From positions 1 through 24,795 of the forward strand of contig CAYJEQ010000038.1 in assembly GCA_964369235.1 (NCBI GenBank): a DNA stretch of 24,795 nt, given 5' to 3'. Source of the stretch: CAYJEQ01 sp964369235. Lineage in GTDB: Bacteria > Bacillota > Clostridia > Oscillospirales > Ruminococcaceae. The translations under genes and the position numbers were made by a program. The notes beneath the pieces were generated by a model. It saw only the letters and a program-made list of their open reading frames with translations. It had not been told where the DNA came from and did no database searches. This document shows positions 7,723 to 15,455 of the stretch, piece after piece (position 1 is the stretch's first letter; every line of letters begins with the position of its first letter).

Positions 7723-8604
7723 TTATGCCTTTGTGGAAAGCATTTTCTGCGCATAGCATTCTGCCATCTTAACAGCAGATGCTGTTTCCATATCAAGGTT
7801 ACCTGCATAGCTAGGTAGAAAGTCACCAGCACCATTTACTGTAACAGTAACAGCGATATATCCATTTTCCAGTACAGGCTTCATGGTCAATTCATAGCCA
7901 GGCACATATGTCTGTACTTCACTAACTCTTTTTTCTACTGCTGCTACCACATCATCTATTTTGAAGTCGCTTTTAGTCATAAAGTATAGAGTATTTCTCA
8001 TAGTAATTTCCGGCTCTGCTGGATTGAATATTGTAAACACCTTCGCTACTTTAGCTCCACCGATTGCCATTAATGCCTTAGCAGTGGTGCGACAATACTC
8101 ATCAATATTAGCTCTAGTACCTGGACCTGCTGACTTAGATGCTACTGTAGTGATAACCTCCAGATAATCAATATCCACAACCTGTGATACAGCATGACAT
8201 ATTGGAGTAGTTGCTTGCCCACCACAGGTAATTAGGTTAACATTCATAGAATCAAGGCAGTCTTCCATATTTACAAGCGGGGTACATATTTTACCTACAG
8301 CCGCTGGCGTAAGGTCAATTGCAACAATCCCCAGTTCTTCTAGTATAGGTGCATGAACTTTTTCGTGTACCTTAGCTGATGTTGCATCAAAAGCAATCTG
8401 TGCACAATTAGGATTTTCTTTAATATAATTAATACCATCAGCAGAAGCCACAAAACCTAGTTCTTTAGCTCTCTTTAAACCTTCTGACTCAGGATCAATT
8501 CCTATCATTGCACCCATTTCTAGCACATCACTTCTCATAACTTTGTACATAAGGTCACTGCCTATATTACCTGGGCCTATAATTGCTACTTTAATTTTTT
8601 CCAT
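7723..8604 (-). CDS. mhpF: Acetaldehyde dehydrogenase, CoA-acylating (DmpF/MhpF family)
   Basis: A 293-residue enzyme that oxidises acetaldehyde with NAD and CoA to acetyl-CoA, partner of the following aldolase. It shows the Rossmann GPGNIGSDLM at residues 10-19, the catalytic Cys127 in LITCGGQATTP, and the KSAGPGTRANIDEYCRTT block. Length is normal. The ATG at 8604 matches the family start; a TTG nine codons upstream is rejected because the only Shine-Dalgarno-like GGAAGG lies between the two. A TTCCG-type palindrome at 8636-8650, 31 bases before the ATG, matches the sites before tctC and suggests IclR control. This is the first gene of the lower-pathway operon. Confidence 0.93.
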   Translation of the reverse strand: MEKIKVAIIGPGNIGSDLMYKVMRSDVLEMGAMIGIDPESEGLKRAKELGFVASADGINYIKENPNCAQIAFDATSAKVHEKVHAPILEELGIVAIDLTPAAVGKICTPLVNMEDCLDSMNVNLITCGGQATTPICHAVSQVVDIDYLEVITTVASKSAGPGTRANIDEYCRTTAKALMAIGGAKVAKVFTIFNPAEPEITMRNTLYFMTKSDFKIDDVVAAVEKRVSEVQTYVPGYELTMKPVLENGYIAVTVTVNGAGDFLPSYAGNLDMETASAVKMAECYAQKMLSTKA

Positions 8605-8635
8605 CTTAATGTCATTCCTTCCGATTTTCAATTTA

Positions 8636-8650
8636 TTCCGTATTGTGGAA
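8636..8650. promoter_or_regulatory. Putative IclR operator upstream of mhpF
   Basis: TTCCGTATTGTGGAA is an imperfect palindrome differing from the perfect site at 15228-15242 in two of 15 bases. It lies between iclR and mhpF, just upstream of the translation start. IclR-family operators commonly have this TTCC/GGAA dyad form. Confidence 0.6.
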
Positions 8651-8674
8651 TTTATTTTCGATTATTTCTTCTAG

Positions 8675-8698
8675 CATAAGGAGCTCATGCTCCTTATG
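8675..8698 (-). terminator. Strong hairpin after iclR (possible terminator or processing site)
   Basis: CATAAGGAGC and GCTCCTTATG form a perfect 10-bp stem with a 4-base loop, 22 bases beyond the iclR stop. No T-run follows on the minus strand, so it may stabilise or attenuate the transcript rather than terminate it. Confidence 0.4.
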
Positions 8699-8719
8699 TA
8701 CAACATATTTGCAATTTAA

Positions 8720-9463
8720 CTATAACTTTAAAGAAATTTCTTTTGCAGCTCTTACCACTGCACTACAATATTTTTCCTTATCTTCAACCCTAAAGGTAGG
8801 CATAGACATACTTATAGCCGCTATACACTCTTTATTGTGATTAAATATAGGTGCGCCAAAACAGGTTAGCCCTATCTCTGACTCCTCATCATCTATAGAA
8901 TAGCCTTTGGTTCTAATTATTTCTAGTTCCTCTAATAATGCAAGTGGGTCTACAATAGTCTTATCAGTATACTTAACTAGTTCTATATTTTCTAGATAGT
9001 TTTTTATATATTCGCTACTTTGATTAGCTAGCAGTGCCTTACCTACTGATGTTAGATAAACGTGATTAAGTTCCCCTTCTTTAGGTGTTGTGGTAATACT
9101 TCGGGAAGAGTCAATCTTTTCAATACATAGTATCATATCACTATCAATTACTGCTAAATGGACAACTTCATTGAATTTTTCTGAGAGAGTTTTCATCGGC
9201 TCTCTTGCCAGATGTTTTAACTCTTTAATATACTCTACATTAGTACCTAGAGTGTAAGATTTAAGCCCTAGTGCATATTTATTACTGCGCCCATCCTGTC
9301 TTAGATAACCACAATGCTCCAGAGTAGACACTATTCTATGTACTGTGCTAACTGGAAAACCAGTCATTTGCTTTATATCGGTAATACCTAGATATCTAGT
9401 GCGACGGTCAAAAAGCTCTAACACCTGTATACCTTTAATTAATGAATTAATATATTCTGACAT
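8720..9463 (-). CDS. IclR-family transcriptional regulator
   Basis: A 247-residue regulator. The N-terminal winged helix-turn-helix spans about residues 5-65, with LGITDIKQMTGFPVSTVHRI as its recognition part and GRSNKYALG as the wing. The C-terminal effector-binding domain includes HLAVIDSDMILCIEKID and GYSIDDEESEIGLTCFGAPI, both typical of IclR proteins that sense small carboxylates. The ATG at 9463 is preferred because GGAGGG lies 6 bases upstream; an ATG five codons earlier lacks one. It has its own promoter in the gap after the dehydratase gene. It probably controls the tctC and mhpF operons through the TTCCGTA palindromes. The ligand is likely a pathway acid, by inference. Confidence 0.92.
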   Translation of the reverse strand: MSEYINSLIKGIQVLELFDRRTRYLGITDIKQMTGFPVSTVHRIVSTLEHCGYLRQDGRSNKYALGLKSYTLGTNVEYIKELKHLAREPMKTLSEKFNEVVHLAVIDSDMILCIEKIDSSRSITTTPKEGELNHVYLTSVGKALLANQSSEYIKNYLENIELVKYTDKTIVDPLALLEELEIIRTKGYSIDDEESEIGLTCFGAPIFNHNKECIAAISMSMPTFRVEDKEKYCSAVVRAAKEISLKL

Positions 9464-9491
9464 AATCCACCCTCCCATGCTAATTGTATTA

Positions 9492-9520
9492 AGTGTACCA
9501 TATAAACATGGTTGTGTAAA
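9492..9520 (-). promoter_or_regulatory. Predicted sigma-A promoter of iclR
   Basis: On the minus strand TTTACA (9515-9520) and TACACT (9492-9497) are 17 bases apart. The spacer holds a small dyad, ACCAT...ATGGT, that could serve autoregulation. Confidence 0.5.
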
Positions 9521-9554
9521 CTATTTATCAGTGTAGGATATAGTATATTTAGCT

Positions 9555-10685
9555 TTATATTATATACGGTACAAACTGATACTGATTAATACCACTATCA
9601 TTTAGTGTAACACCTAACCCTGCGCCTTTTGGTGCATAGATAATCCCACCATCTTCCATCTGTGGAATGTCATTTACACAGTCATAAATCATAGGATTTT
9701 TTTCGCTGTCATACTCTAGGTATAGGGCATCTACTGCATTCATTATCTGTAATGTTGATACTAAGCCTAATCCATTACCTAGGAAATGTGGTGCCATCTT
9801 AATATTATAGCTTTTTGCCATTTCTGCAATCTCAAGTATCTCGGTAATACCTCCACATTTAGTCACATCAGCTTGGCATATATCTATAAGACCTCTCTCA
9901 AAGTGGCGCTTAAAATCATATCCATAGAAGTTTTCACCAGAGGCAATGGTCATTGTGCTGTTTTTACGAAGTTTATCCAGTCCTTCTACATCACCTGCTA
10001 CTAGAGGTTCTTCTAACCACTCTACTCCATACTCCTGTAATAAAGGTATCATGGATAGTGCTTTGTCAGCAGTCCAACCCTGATTAGCATCTACAAATAT
10101 TTTTCTTTCACTGCCTACTAACGCTCTTAAATCCTTAAGATTTTGTATGTCCACCTCTTCGTTCATACCCATACGCATTTTAAAACGAGTGACACCTCTA
10201 TCCATCATCTTTGTAGCGTTTTCCACTACATTTTTAGGACCTAGACCTGAACAGTATGCCGTAATAGGCGTTTCTGCTTTGCTACCTAGTAGCTCACAGA
10301 TGGGTTTATTCCCCACCTTGCCCTTAATATCCCATAGCGCTACATCAAAAGCACTTAGAATATGATGCATTACACCGTATGCACCCCACTGGGAACCTAG
10401 GCGTTTCATCTTAGTTTCTACTGCTCCTCGTGTACCTTTAATATCCAGTGGGTCAAGACCTATAACATAAGGCTTTAGACCTTGATGAACTGTTATTTCC
10501 TTCTCATAATGGCTCCATTGTGGACAATTACACCATATCTCTCCCATACCTGTTATGCCTTCATCAGTTTCTACTAGCATAAACATACCATTTCTATGAT
10601 ACCATGTTTCAACTGCACCTTTGATTACCACACCTGGTAGGAAAGGCACTTTTAAGCATATAGTCTTAATGTTAGTAATTTTCAT
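9555..10685 (-). CDS. Enolase-superfamily (mandelate racemase/muconate lactonizing type) acid-sugar dehydratase
   Basis: A 376-residue enzyme likely to dehydrate an aldonic or other hydroxy acid to a 2-oxo-3-deoxy acid. The catalytic barrel shows metal ligands Asp199 (VDANQGW), Glu225 (WLEEPL) and Glu251 (ASGENFYG), and the mandelate-racemase dyad Asp273 (QADVTKCGG) with His300 (MAPHFLGNGLG). The usual K-x-K on the second strand is K169-M-R171, so the S-specific base is altered. The N-terminal capping domain, which sets specificity, has no motif I recognise. It follows the sulfatase by 3 bases and closes the tctCBA operon, so its substrate is probably what TctCBA imports after desulfation. 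A racemase function is possible. Confidence 0.87.
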   Translation of the reverse strand: MKITNIKTICLKVPFLPGVVIKGAVETWYHRNGMFMLVETDEGITGMGEIWCNCPQWSHYEKEITVHQGLKPYVIGLDPLDIKGTRGAVETKMKRLGSQWGAYGVMHHILSAFDVALWDIKGKVGNKPICELLGSKAETPITAYCSGLGPKNVVENATKMMDRGVTRFKMRMGMNEEVDIQNLKDLRALVGSERKIFVDANQGWTADKALSMIPLLQEYGVEWLEEPLVAGDVEGLDKLRKNSTMTIASGENFYGYDFKRHFERGLIDICQADVTKCGGITEILEIAEMAKSYNIKMAPHFLGNGLGLVSTLQIMNAVDALYLEYDSEKNPMIYDCVNDIPQMEDGGIIYAPKGAGLGVTLNDSGINQYQFVPYII

Positions 10686-10688
10686 AAG

Positions 10689-12161
10689 CTATTTATTCTC
10701 CAATATCTCTTTAGGTACTGGGGAGTATGCAAAGAAGGTGCTACCCTCTTTTATCTTATCCCTGCCCCCATGTTTATCCAGTAGCTCTTCCTGCTCTTTT
10801 CTTGCTTTAGCATCTGTTGCTTCTGGATCACATATTTTTCTAAGCTCATTTTCTAAATCCTTCGCAATGTCTATATAATCACTATTGCCATTTAGATCAT
10901 TTAACTCATATGGGTCATTTTCTAGATCAAATAATTGATTATCCATTCCCACATAATACACTAGCTTATATCTGCCCTTTCTCAGCATATACACAGCATA
11001 TTCATAGGCAAAGGTATGTAGTTCTGCAAAAATTGGTCGCTCCTCATCTGTTCTATCTAAGGCATAGTCAAATAAGCTTCTACCAGGGAGACTTTTATCA
11101 TGTTCATTAGCAGTAATTCCTGCATTTTCTAGAATAGTCGGATGAATATCAAGTAAAGATACTCCCTCTTTAACTATTTTTCCTTTAGGAATATCAGGGC
11201 CAGACATAATAAGTGGTATTGATACAGACTGCTCATACATAGTGTTTTTAAAGAATGTTCCATGCTCTCCTATGGTATCACCATGATCTGTGGTGTAGAT
11301 AATTCTAGTATTTTCCTCTAGTCCTGCTTCTTTTAGTGCAGTCATTATCTCACCTATCTGGTCATCTAGGAATGTAACCAAACCATAATACACTGCAATA
11401 GCCTTCATTATGGCTTCATTGTCAATGTCTTTTTCTGTAGTTCCTATTACATATCTGTAATCTTCGATACCTTGGTGCATGGGTCTTTCACTATGGTTCC
11501 ATTGTCTTGGAAATGGCAGTTTATCAAAAGGACGATACATATCTAAATATTTTTTAGGTACAATCAGTGGAGCATGAGGTGCTACTAAACCAACATATAA
11601 ACAAAATGGTTTCTCTGTTGGATTTGAGCCTGCATCCTTTAAAAATTCCACTGTTTTTTCTGTTACCTTTAGATCAAATTCATTGTAATCTGATAGACCT
11701 TCTTTGGCATTAAGTAGATGTTTATGATGGTTTCTTCTAAGCATCTCTCGACCTCGGATGCAAAGAGTTAGATTGCCTACACCATCTTTTAAATGGAGAG
11801 GTACTCGCTGGTCAGGAAAACCACTTTCTGGGCTGTCATCTTTATAATGCAGTTTCCCTATAGTTGTTACATTATACCCTTCTTCTGTTAATCTTTTACC
11901 CCAGCCACCACCTGTTCCATCATAAGGGTGGCAGTTATCCCAATAACTATCTCTATGGCTGTAGTTTCCAGTAGTCATAGAGGCTCTTGCTGGAACACAG
12001 ATAGGATTGTTACAATAGGCATTTTCAAAGAATACCCCATCTTCACATAATTTATCTAAGTTAGGAGTTTTTACATAATCATTTTTATAATACGATAGAA
12101 CATCTTTAGTATGGCTATCACTCATTATGTAAACTAAATTCATCGGCTTAACATTATCCAT
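10689..12161 (-). CDS. Cys-type sulfatase (alkaline phosphatase superfamily), cytoplasmic
   Basis: A 490-residue arylsulfatase-like hydrolase. The core signature is C55-V-P-A-R59, in which the Cys becomes formylglycine. Metal ligands are Asp15 in IMSDSH and Asp292-His293 in YTTDHGDTIGEHG; GKLH (102-105) and APHAP (His196) are also conserved. The usual D-D or D-Q pair is D-S here. There is no signal peptide, so it acts in the cytoplasm on imported sulfate esters. It starts one base after the tctA stop with AAGGAGG inside the tctA end, hence tight coupling with the transporter. The maturation enzyme (radical-SAM anSME) is not in the window. A paralogue lies at 17173-18621. The substrate is unknown; phosphonate monoester hydrolysis is a weaker alternative. 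Confidence 0.88.
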   Translation of the reverse strand: MDNVKPMNLVYIMSDSHTKDVLSYYKNDYVKTPNLDKLCEDGVFFENAYCNNPICVPARASMTTGNYSHRDSYWDNCHPYDGTGGGWGKRLTEEGYNVTTIGKLHYKDDSPESGFPDQRVPLHLKDGVGNLTLCIRGREMLRRNHHKHLLNAKEGLSDYNEFDLKVTEKTVEFLKDAGSNPTEKPFCLYVGLVAPHAPLIVPKKYLDMYRPFDKLPFPRQWNHSERPMHQGIEDYRYVIGTTEKDIDNEAIMKAIAVYYGLVTFLDDQIGEIMTALKEAGLEENTRIIYTTDHGDTIGEHGTFFKNTMYEQSVSIPLIMSGPDIPKGKIVKEGVSLLDIHPTILENAGITANEHDKSLPGRSLFDYALDRTDEERPIFAELHTFAYEYAVYMLRKGRYKLVYYVGMDNQLFDLENDPYELNDLNGNSDYIDIAKDLENELRKICDPEATDAKARKEQEELLDKHGGRDKIKEGSTFFAYSPVPKEILENK

Positions 12162-12162
12162 A

Positions 12163-13656
12163 TTAAACAGCCTCCTTTGGTACTGGTTTTTTTAAGCTTT
12201 TCATTATTATATAAACTAAAGCCACACCAGTCAAAGCCATTATGCTAAGTGCAATTGGGAACTCCATCCAACCTTCTACTGTCCCACCAGTAAACTGAAT
12301 AGCTCTGCGCATATTTGTTTCAAATAATTCACCTAATACAAAACCTAATATAAATGGTGGTAGTGGGAATTCCATTTTTCTTAGAATAAATGCAACTATT
12401 GCAAATAATACAATGGCATATACATCAAAAATCTGATTATTAGAGCTAAAGGAACCTACACAACAGATAATTAGAATAATTGGGAATAGGTAATATGCAG
12501 GTACTGTGATGATTTTTAGGAATGCTCTAATACCAAAATATTCTATTGCTACCATTGCAATGTTAGCAATTAACATCAGTGCGAATATTGAGTAAACAAG
12601 CACTGGTTGATTTTCAAATAATAATGGGCCTGGCTGTACACCTTGGATAATTAGAGCTGCTAGTAGTAACGCTGTAGCTCCCTCACCTGGGATCCCTAGT
12701 GTAAGAAGTGGGATAAGCGCACCACCTGTTACTGCATTGTTCGAGCTTTCTGAGGCTACAATACCATCCACTATACCAGTACCAAATTTTTCTGGGTATT
12801 TGGAATTACTTTTAGCTGTGGAATAAGCAATAACATTAGCAATATTCGCACCTAATCCAGGTAGAAGTCCAACAAATGTACCAATAAGTGAGGAACGAAC
12901 ACAGTTAGGCGTTTGTTCTATAAACTCTTTTCTAGTTACTCCAAACCCTTTCATCTTGTAGTCTAATACTTCTACAGGAGGTTGTTTGTACTCTGCAACC
13001 TTTAACACTGCTGATACAGCATAAAATCCAATAACTACTGTAATAAGCTGAAATCCTGAATTAAGTCTATTATTACCAAAGGTAAATCTAAGTACAGAAT
13101 CAATTGGTGCTGCTCCAACTGTGGTAAACATAACACCTAATACAGTACTAAGCAAACCTTTAACCACCGACTTACCTGTAAGCCCTGCTACTAATAAGAA
13201 TGAGAATAGGGTAATTGCGAAATATTCTACAGCTGTAAATCTAATAGCAACACTAGATAGCATAGGTGAAAAAATCATCAAAATAACTAAGCTAATTACG
13301 CCACCTACAAATGAATACAATATCCCTACACCAAGAGCTTTGCCTGATTCACCTCTTGCGGACATGGGATGACCATCAAATGTTGTGCACACAGATCCTG
13401 GTGTCCCAGGAATATTTAGTAGAATAGCACTAATAAGACCACCAGAAACACCACCTATATAAAGTCCTATTAGTAGTGCTAACGCTTGTCCTATCTCCAT
13501 AGAATAGGTAAATGGAAGCATAAGTGCAATTCCCATAGTGGTAGATATACCTGGACAAGCACCAAAGACTATCCCAGCAAATACACCAAAGAAACACAGG
13601 AGTAGGCTTTCCATGTTTAGGACACTAAGTGCACCCTCTATCATAAATTCTAACAT
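12163..13656 (-). CDS. tctA: Tripartite tricarboxylate transporter, large membrane subunit TctA
   Basis: A 497-residue integral membrane protein with about 11-12 hydrophobic segments. It carries the conserved TctA loops GACPGISTTMGIALMLPFTY, LYIGGVSGGLISAILLNIPG and LIPLLTLGIPGEGATALLLA. It forms the permease of a sodium- or proton-driven secondary transporter together with TctB and the binding protein TctC. Its GGAGGGG overlaps the tctB stop 14 bases upstream, so the genes are coupled. Known members carry citrate and other carboxylates, including aromatic ones; here the operon partner sulfatase suggests an anionic sulfate ester of a hydroxy acid, which is inference. Confidence 0.95.
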   Translation of the reverse strand: MLEFMIEGALSVLNMESLLLCFFGVFAGIVFGACPGISTTMGIALMLPFTYSMEIGQALALLIGLYIGGVSGGLISAILLNIPGTPGSVCTTFDGHPMSARGESGKALGVGILYSFVGGVISLVILMIFSPMLSSVAIRFTAVEYFAITLFSFLLVAGLTGKSVVKGLLSTVLGVMFTTVGAAPIDSVLRFTFGNNRLNSGFQLITVVIGFYAVSAVLKVAEYKQPPVEVLDYKMKGFGVTRKEFIEQTPNCVRSSLIGTFVGLLPGLGANIANVIAYSTAKSNSKYPEKFGTGIVDGIVASESSNNAVTGGALIPLLTLGIPGEGATALLLAALIIQGVQPGPLLFENQPVLVYSIFALMLIANIAMVAIEYFGIRAFLKIITVPAYYLFPIILIICCVGSFSSNNQIFDVYAIVLFAIVAFILRKMEFPLPPFILGFVLGELFETNMRRAIQFTGGTVEGWMEFPIALSIMALTGVALVYIIMKSLKKPVPKEAV

Positions 13657-13670
13657 TTCTTTACCCCTCC

Positions 13671-14141
13671 TTAAAACCCTATTATGCCAGTAGGTAGAAC
13701 AATATTAAATACATATGTAAATAAAAGCTTTACCATTACTGCTGCCATAACTGAAATTATAGCCATTTTAGGTATATTGCGTTGCTCTTTTTCTGCGAGT
13801 ACTAGCATCTGCGCCATTAGGTAAACTGCTGCTGAAACTGTAAATCCTAGATTGTCCATACAGAATATAAATCCTAATATTAATGCTAAAGTGATGCCAA
13901 CCCTTTTATAATTGGACTTTTCTTCATCTTTAGTAGCTGGCTGATCACCATTTTTCTTCGCCTTAAGTATTGTAGTTATAATCAAAATAACACTTAGTAT
14001 TATAGCAATAATACCAACAGCGATCGGCATAGTTCTTGCACTGGCTAAATCAGAAGTTTCTCTTATTGACGATGTGCTCGCCAGATAACCTACAGAAATA
14101 ATCAGTATGCCTATCCCTGAATATAAATCCTTATTTTTCAT
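13671..14141 (-). CDS. tctB: Tripartite tricarboxylate transporter, small membrane subunit TctB
   Basis: A 156-residue membrane protein with four predicted helices: GIGILIISVGYLA, IAVGIIAIILSVILIITTIL, a pair formed by VGITLALILGFIFCMDNLGF and a following segment, and a C-terminal MVKLLFTYVF. A lysine-rich cytoplasmic loop (KAKKNGDQPATKDEEKSNYK) separates helices two and three. Size and position between tctC and tctA identify it, since sequence conservation in TctB is low. GGAG lies 7 bases before the ATG. Confidence 0.9.
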   Translation of the reverse strand: MKNKDLYSGIGILIISVGYLASTSSIRETSDLASARTMPIAVGIIAIILSVILIITTILKAKKNGDQPATKDEEKSNYKRVGITLALILGFIFCMDNLGFTVSAAVYLMAQMLVLAEKEQRNIPKMAIISVMAAVMVKLLFTYVFNIVLPTGIIGF

Positions 14142-14224
14142 ACTGCACTCCTTCTATTTATGCTAATGGGAATTTCATAATATTCCATCCTACATAATCC
14201 ATATGATGGAATACTCTTATTAAA

Positions 14225-15214
14225 CTACTGTGCTCTATATTCCTCTAGTGTTTTCTGATAGGTTGTGTAGACCTCTTCTGTTTCCTGAATATAAGTAAGT
14301 GTTTCTTCCATTGTCATAACTCTAGGTGTGTACGCCTGTTCACTTATTTCTGCCTGGTAATCAGGATTTTGTGATACTTCATAAATTGCATCAGCAAATG
14401 TTTTTACAATCTCATCTGAAACTTCTGCTTCGAATAGATATAGATAGAATCTTGGTAGATGGAAGTTAACGCCAAGCTCATACATTGTTGGTATTTCTGC
14501 ATAGTCAGGGTTAGTTTCTTGTGATAGCATACCATGAGCTACAAAGTCACCATTTTCAACATAATCAGCCATGTTACCCATTGGGCCTGCTGCCATATCA
14601 ATATGACCACCCACTAACGCTACAACTATATCTGAGATAGTACCAATATCTATGATCTGGATTTCAATACCAAGATCTTTCCACATCATAGCTGCTAGCT
14701 GTTCAGAGTATGTACCTGTTTGCACTCCGAATTTTAGTTCTCCTGGATTAGCCTTAGCATATTCTACAAATTCTTCAAATGTTTGAAATTCATTAGATGT
14801 TACAAAAGTCATGTTAGTTGCTTCTGCATGGATACCTACAGGCTTAAATGCGGTATAATCAAACTCAGACATCCCCATTTGATGCATTGTGATAATAGCA
14901 TCAGTTGTATATAACACTGTATAACCATCAGCATCAGCATCTAGTGCCTGCTGAGCACCAGTTGCTCCACCTGCACCTGCAACATTAACTGGAACTAATG
15001 ATTGACCAAGAATTTCCTCAGCATATTTTCCAGTTATACGAGCAGTAACATCTACCCCACCACCTGCATTAGCAGTGATAATTGTTTGGATAGGCTGAGA
15101 AGGATAACTAGCTGAGTCCTCACCAGTGCCCCCATTAGATGTTTCACTTGAGCTACATCCTGTCATTACTATTGTAAGTGCTAGTAGTGCTGATAATAGT
15201 GTTATCTTTTTCAT
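14225..15214 (-). CDS. tctC: Tripartite tricarboxylate transporter, substrate-binding lipoprotein TctC
   Basis: A 329-residue solute-binding protein. The N-terminus MKKITLLSALLALTIVMTGC is a lipoprotein signal with the lipobox VMTGC, followed by a Ser/Thr/Gly linker, so the mature protein is anchored outside the membrane. The Bug/TctC fold is shown by SYPSQPIQTIITANAGGGVD, the GQSLVPVNVAGAGGATGAQQ loop, and IDIGTISDIVVALVGGHIDM. The ATG at 15214 is chosen from the AAGGAG 7 bases upstream and the signal peptide; a longer frame to 15355 runs through the operator region and is not used. Two TTCCGT palindromes precede it. It fixes the specificity of TctAB; the ligand is unknown. Confidence 0.94.
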   Translation of the reverse strand: MKKITLLSALLALTIVMTGCSSSETSNGGTGEDSASYPSQPIQTIITANAGGGVDVTARITGKYAEEILGQSLVPVNVAGAGGATGAQQALDADADGYTVLYTTDAIITMHQMGMSEFDYTAFKPVGIHAEATNMTFVTSNEFQTFEEFVEYAKANPGELKFGVQTGTYSEQLAAMMWKDLGIEIQIIDIGTISDIVVALVGGHIDMAAGPMGNMADYVENGDFVAHGMLSQETNPDYAEIPTMYELGVNFHLPRFYLYLFEAEVSDEIVKTFADAIYEVSQNPDYQAEISEQAYTPRVMTMEETLTYIQETEEVYTTYQKTLEEYRAQ

Positions 15215-15227
15215 AATAATTCTCCTT

Positions 15228-15242
15228 TTCCGTATTACGGAA
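15228..15242. promoter_or_regulatory. Putative IclR operator 1 upstream of tctC
   Basis: TTCCGTATTACGGAA is a perfect palindrome around one central base, next to the tctC Shine-Dalgarno. A regulator bound here would block initiation or elongation. A weak promoter (TTGCTT, 17 bases, AATAAT on the minus strand) would end right at this site. Confidence 0.7.
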
Positions 15243-15270
15243 TTATTTTTTGTTTTATTCCCAAAAGCAA

Positions 15271-15287
15271 TTTCCGTTATACGGAAA
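15271..15287. promoter_or_regulatory. Putative IclR operator 2 upstream of tctC
   Basis: TTTCCGTTATACGGAAA has perfect 7-bp arms. Its centre is 44 bases from that of operator 1, about four helical turns, which would allow cooperative binding on one face of the DNA. Confidence 0.68.
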
Positions 15288-15411
15288 ATCTTTTCGAAAT
15301 ATTTATGTGTTAATGTCATATTATCATATACAAAAAATATTGGCAATACTTTCAAAGCAAATTATGAAAAAACTGTTACTATACACAACTAGTCTTGCTA
15401 AAAATTGTAAG

Positions 15412-15441
15412 AAAACACTACCAAAAGGTTAGTAGTATTTT
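15412..15441 (-). terminator. Terminator after the ilvD-type gene
   Basis: AAAACACTAC (15412-15421) pairs with GTAGTATTTT (15432-15441) with one mismatch-type pair and a 10-base loop; on the minus strand it ends in TTTTCTT. It separates the gntP operon from the tctC operon. Confidence 0.65.
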
Positions 15442-15455
15442 CCTACGCTATTTTA

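Noticed and set aside
6641..8604. An aromatic meta-cleavage pathway
   Set aside because: No hydratase, ring-cleavage dioxygenase or hydroxymuconic enzyme is present, and the organism seems anaerobic.
8605..8631. TTG start for the acetaldehyde dehydrogenase at 8631
   Set aside because: The family starts at the Rossmann strand, and the GGAAGG site lies downstream of this TTG.
14225..15355. A 47-residue N-terminal extension of TctC starting at 15355
   Set aside because: It would run through both operator palindromes and bury the lipoprotein signal; the ATG at 15214 has AAGGAG at the right distance.
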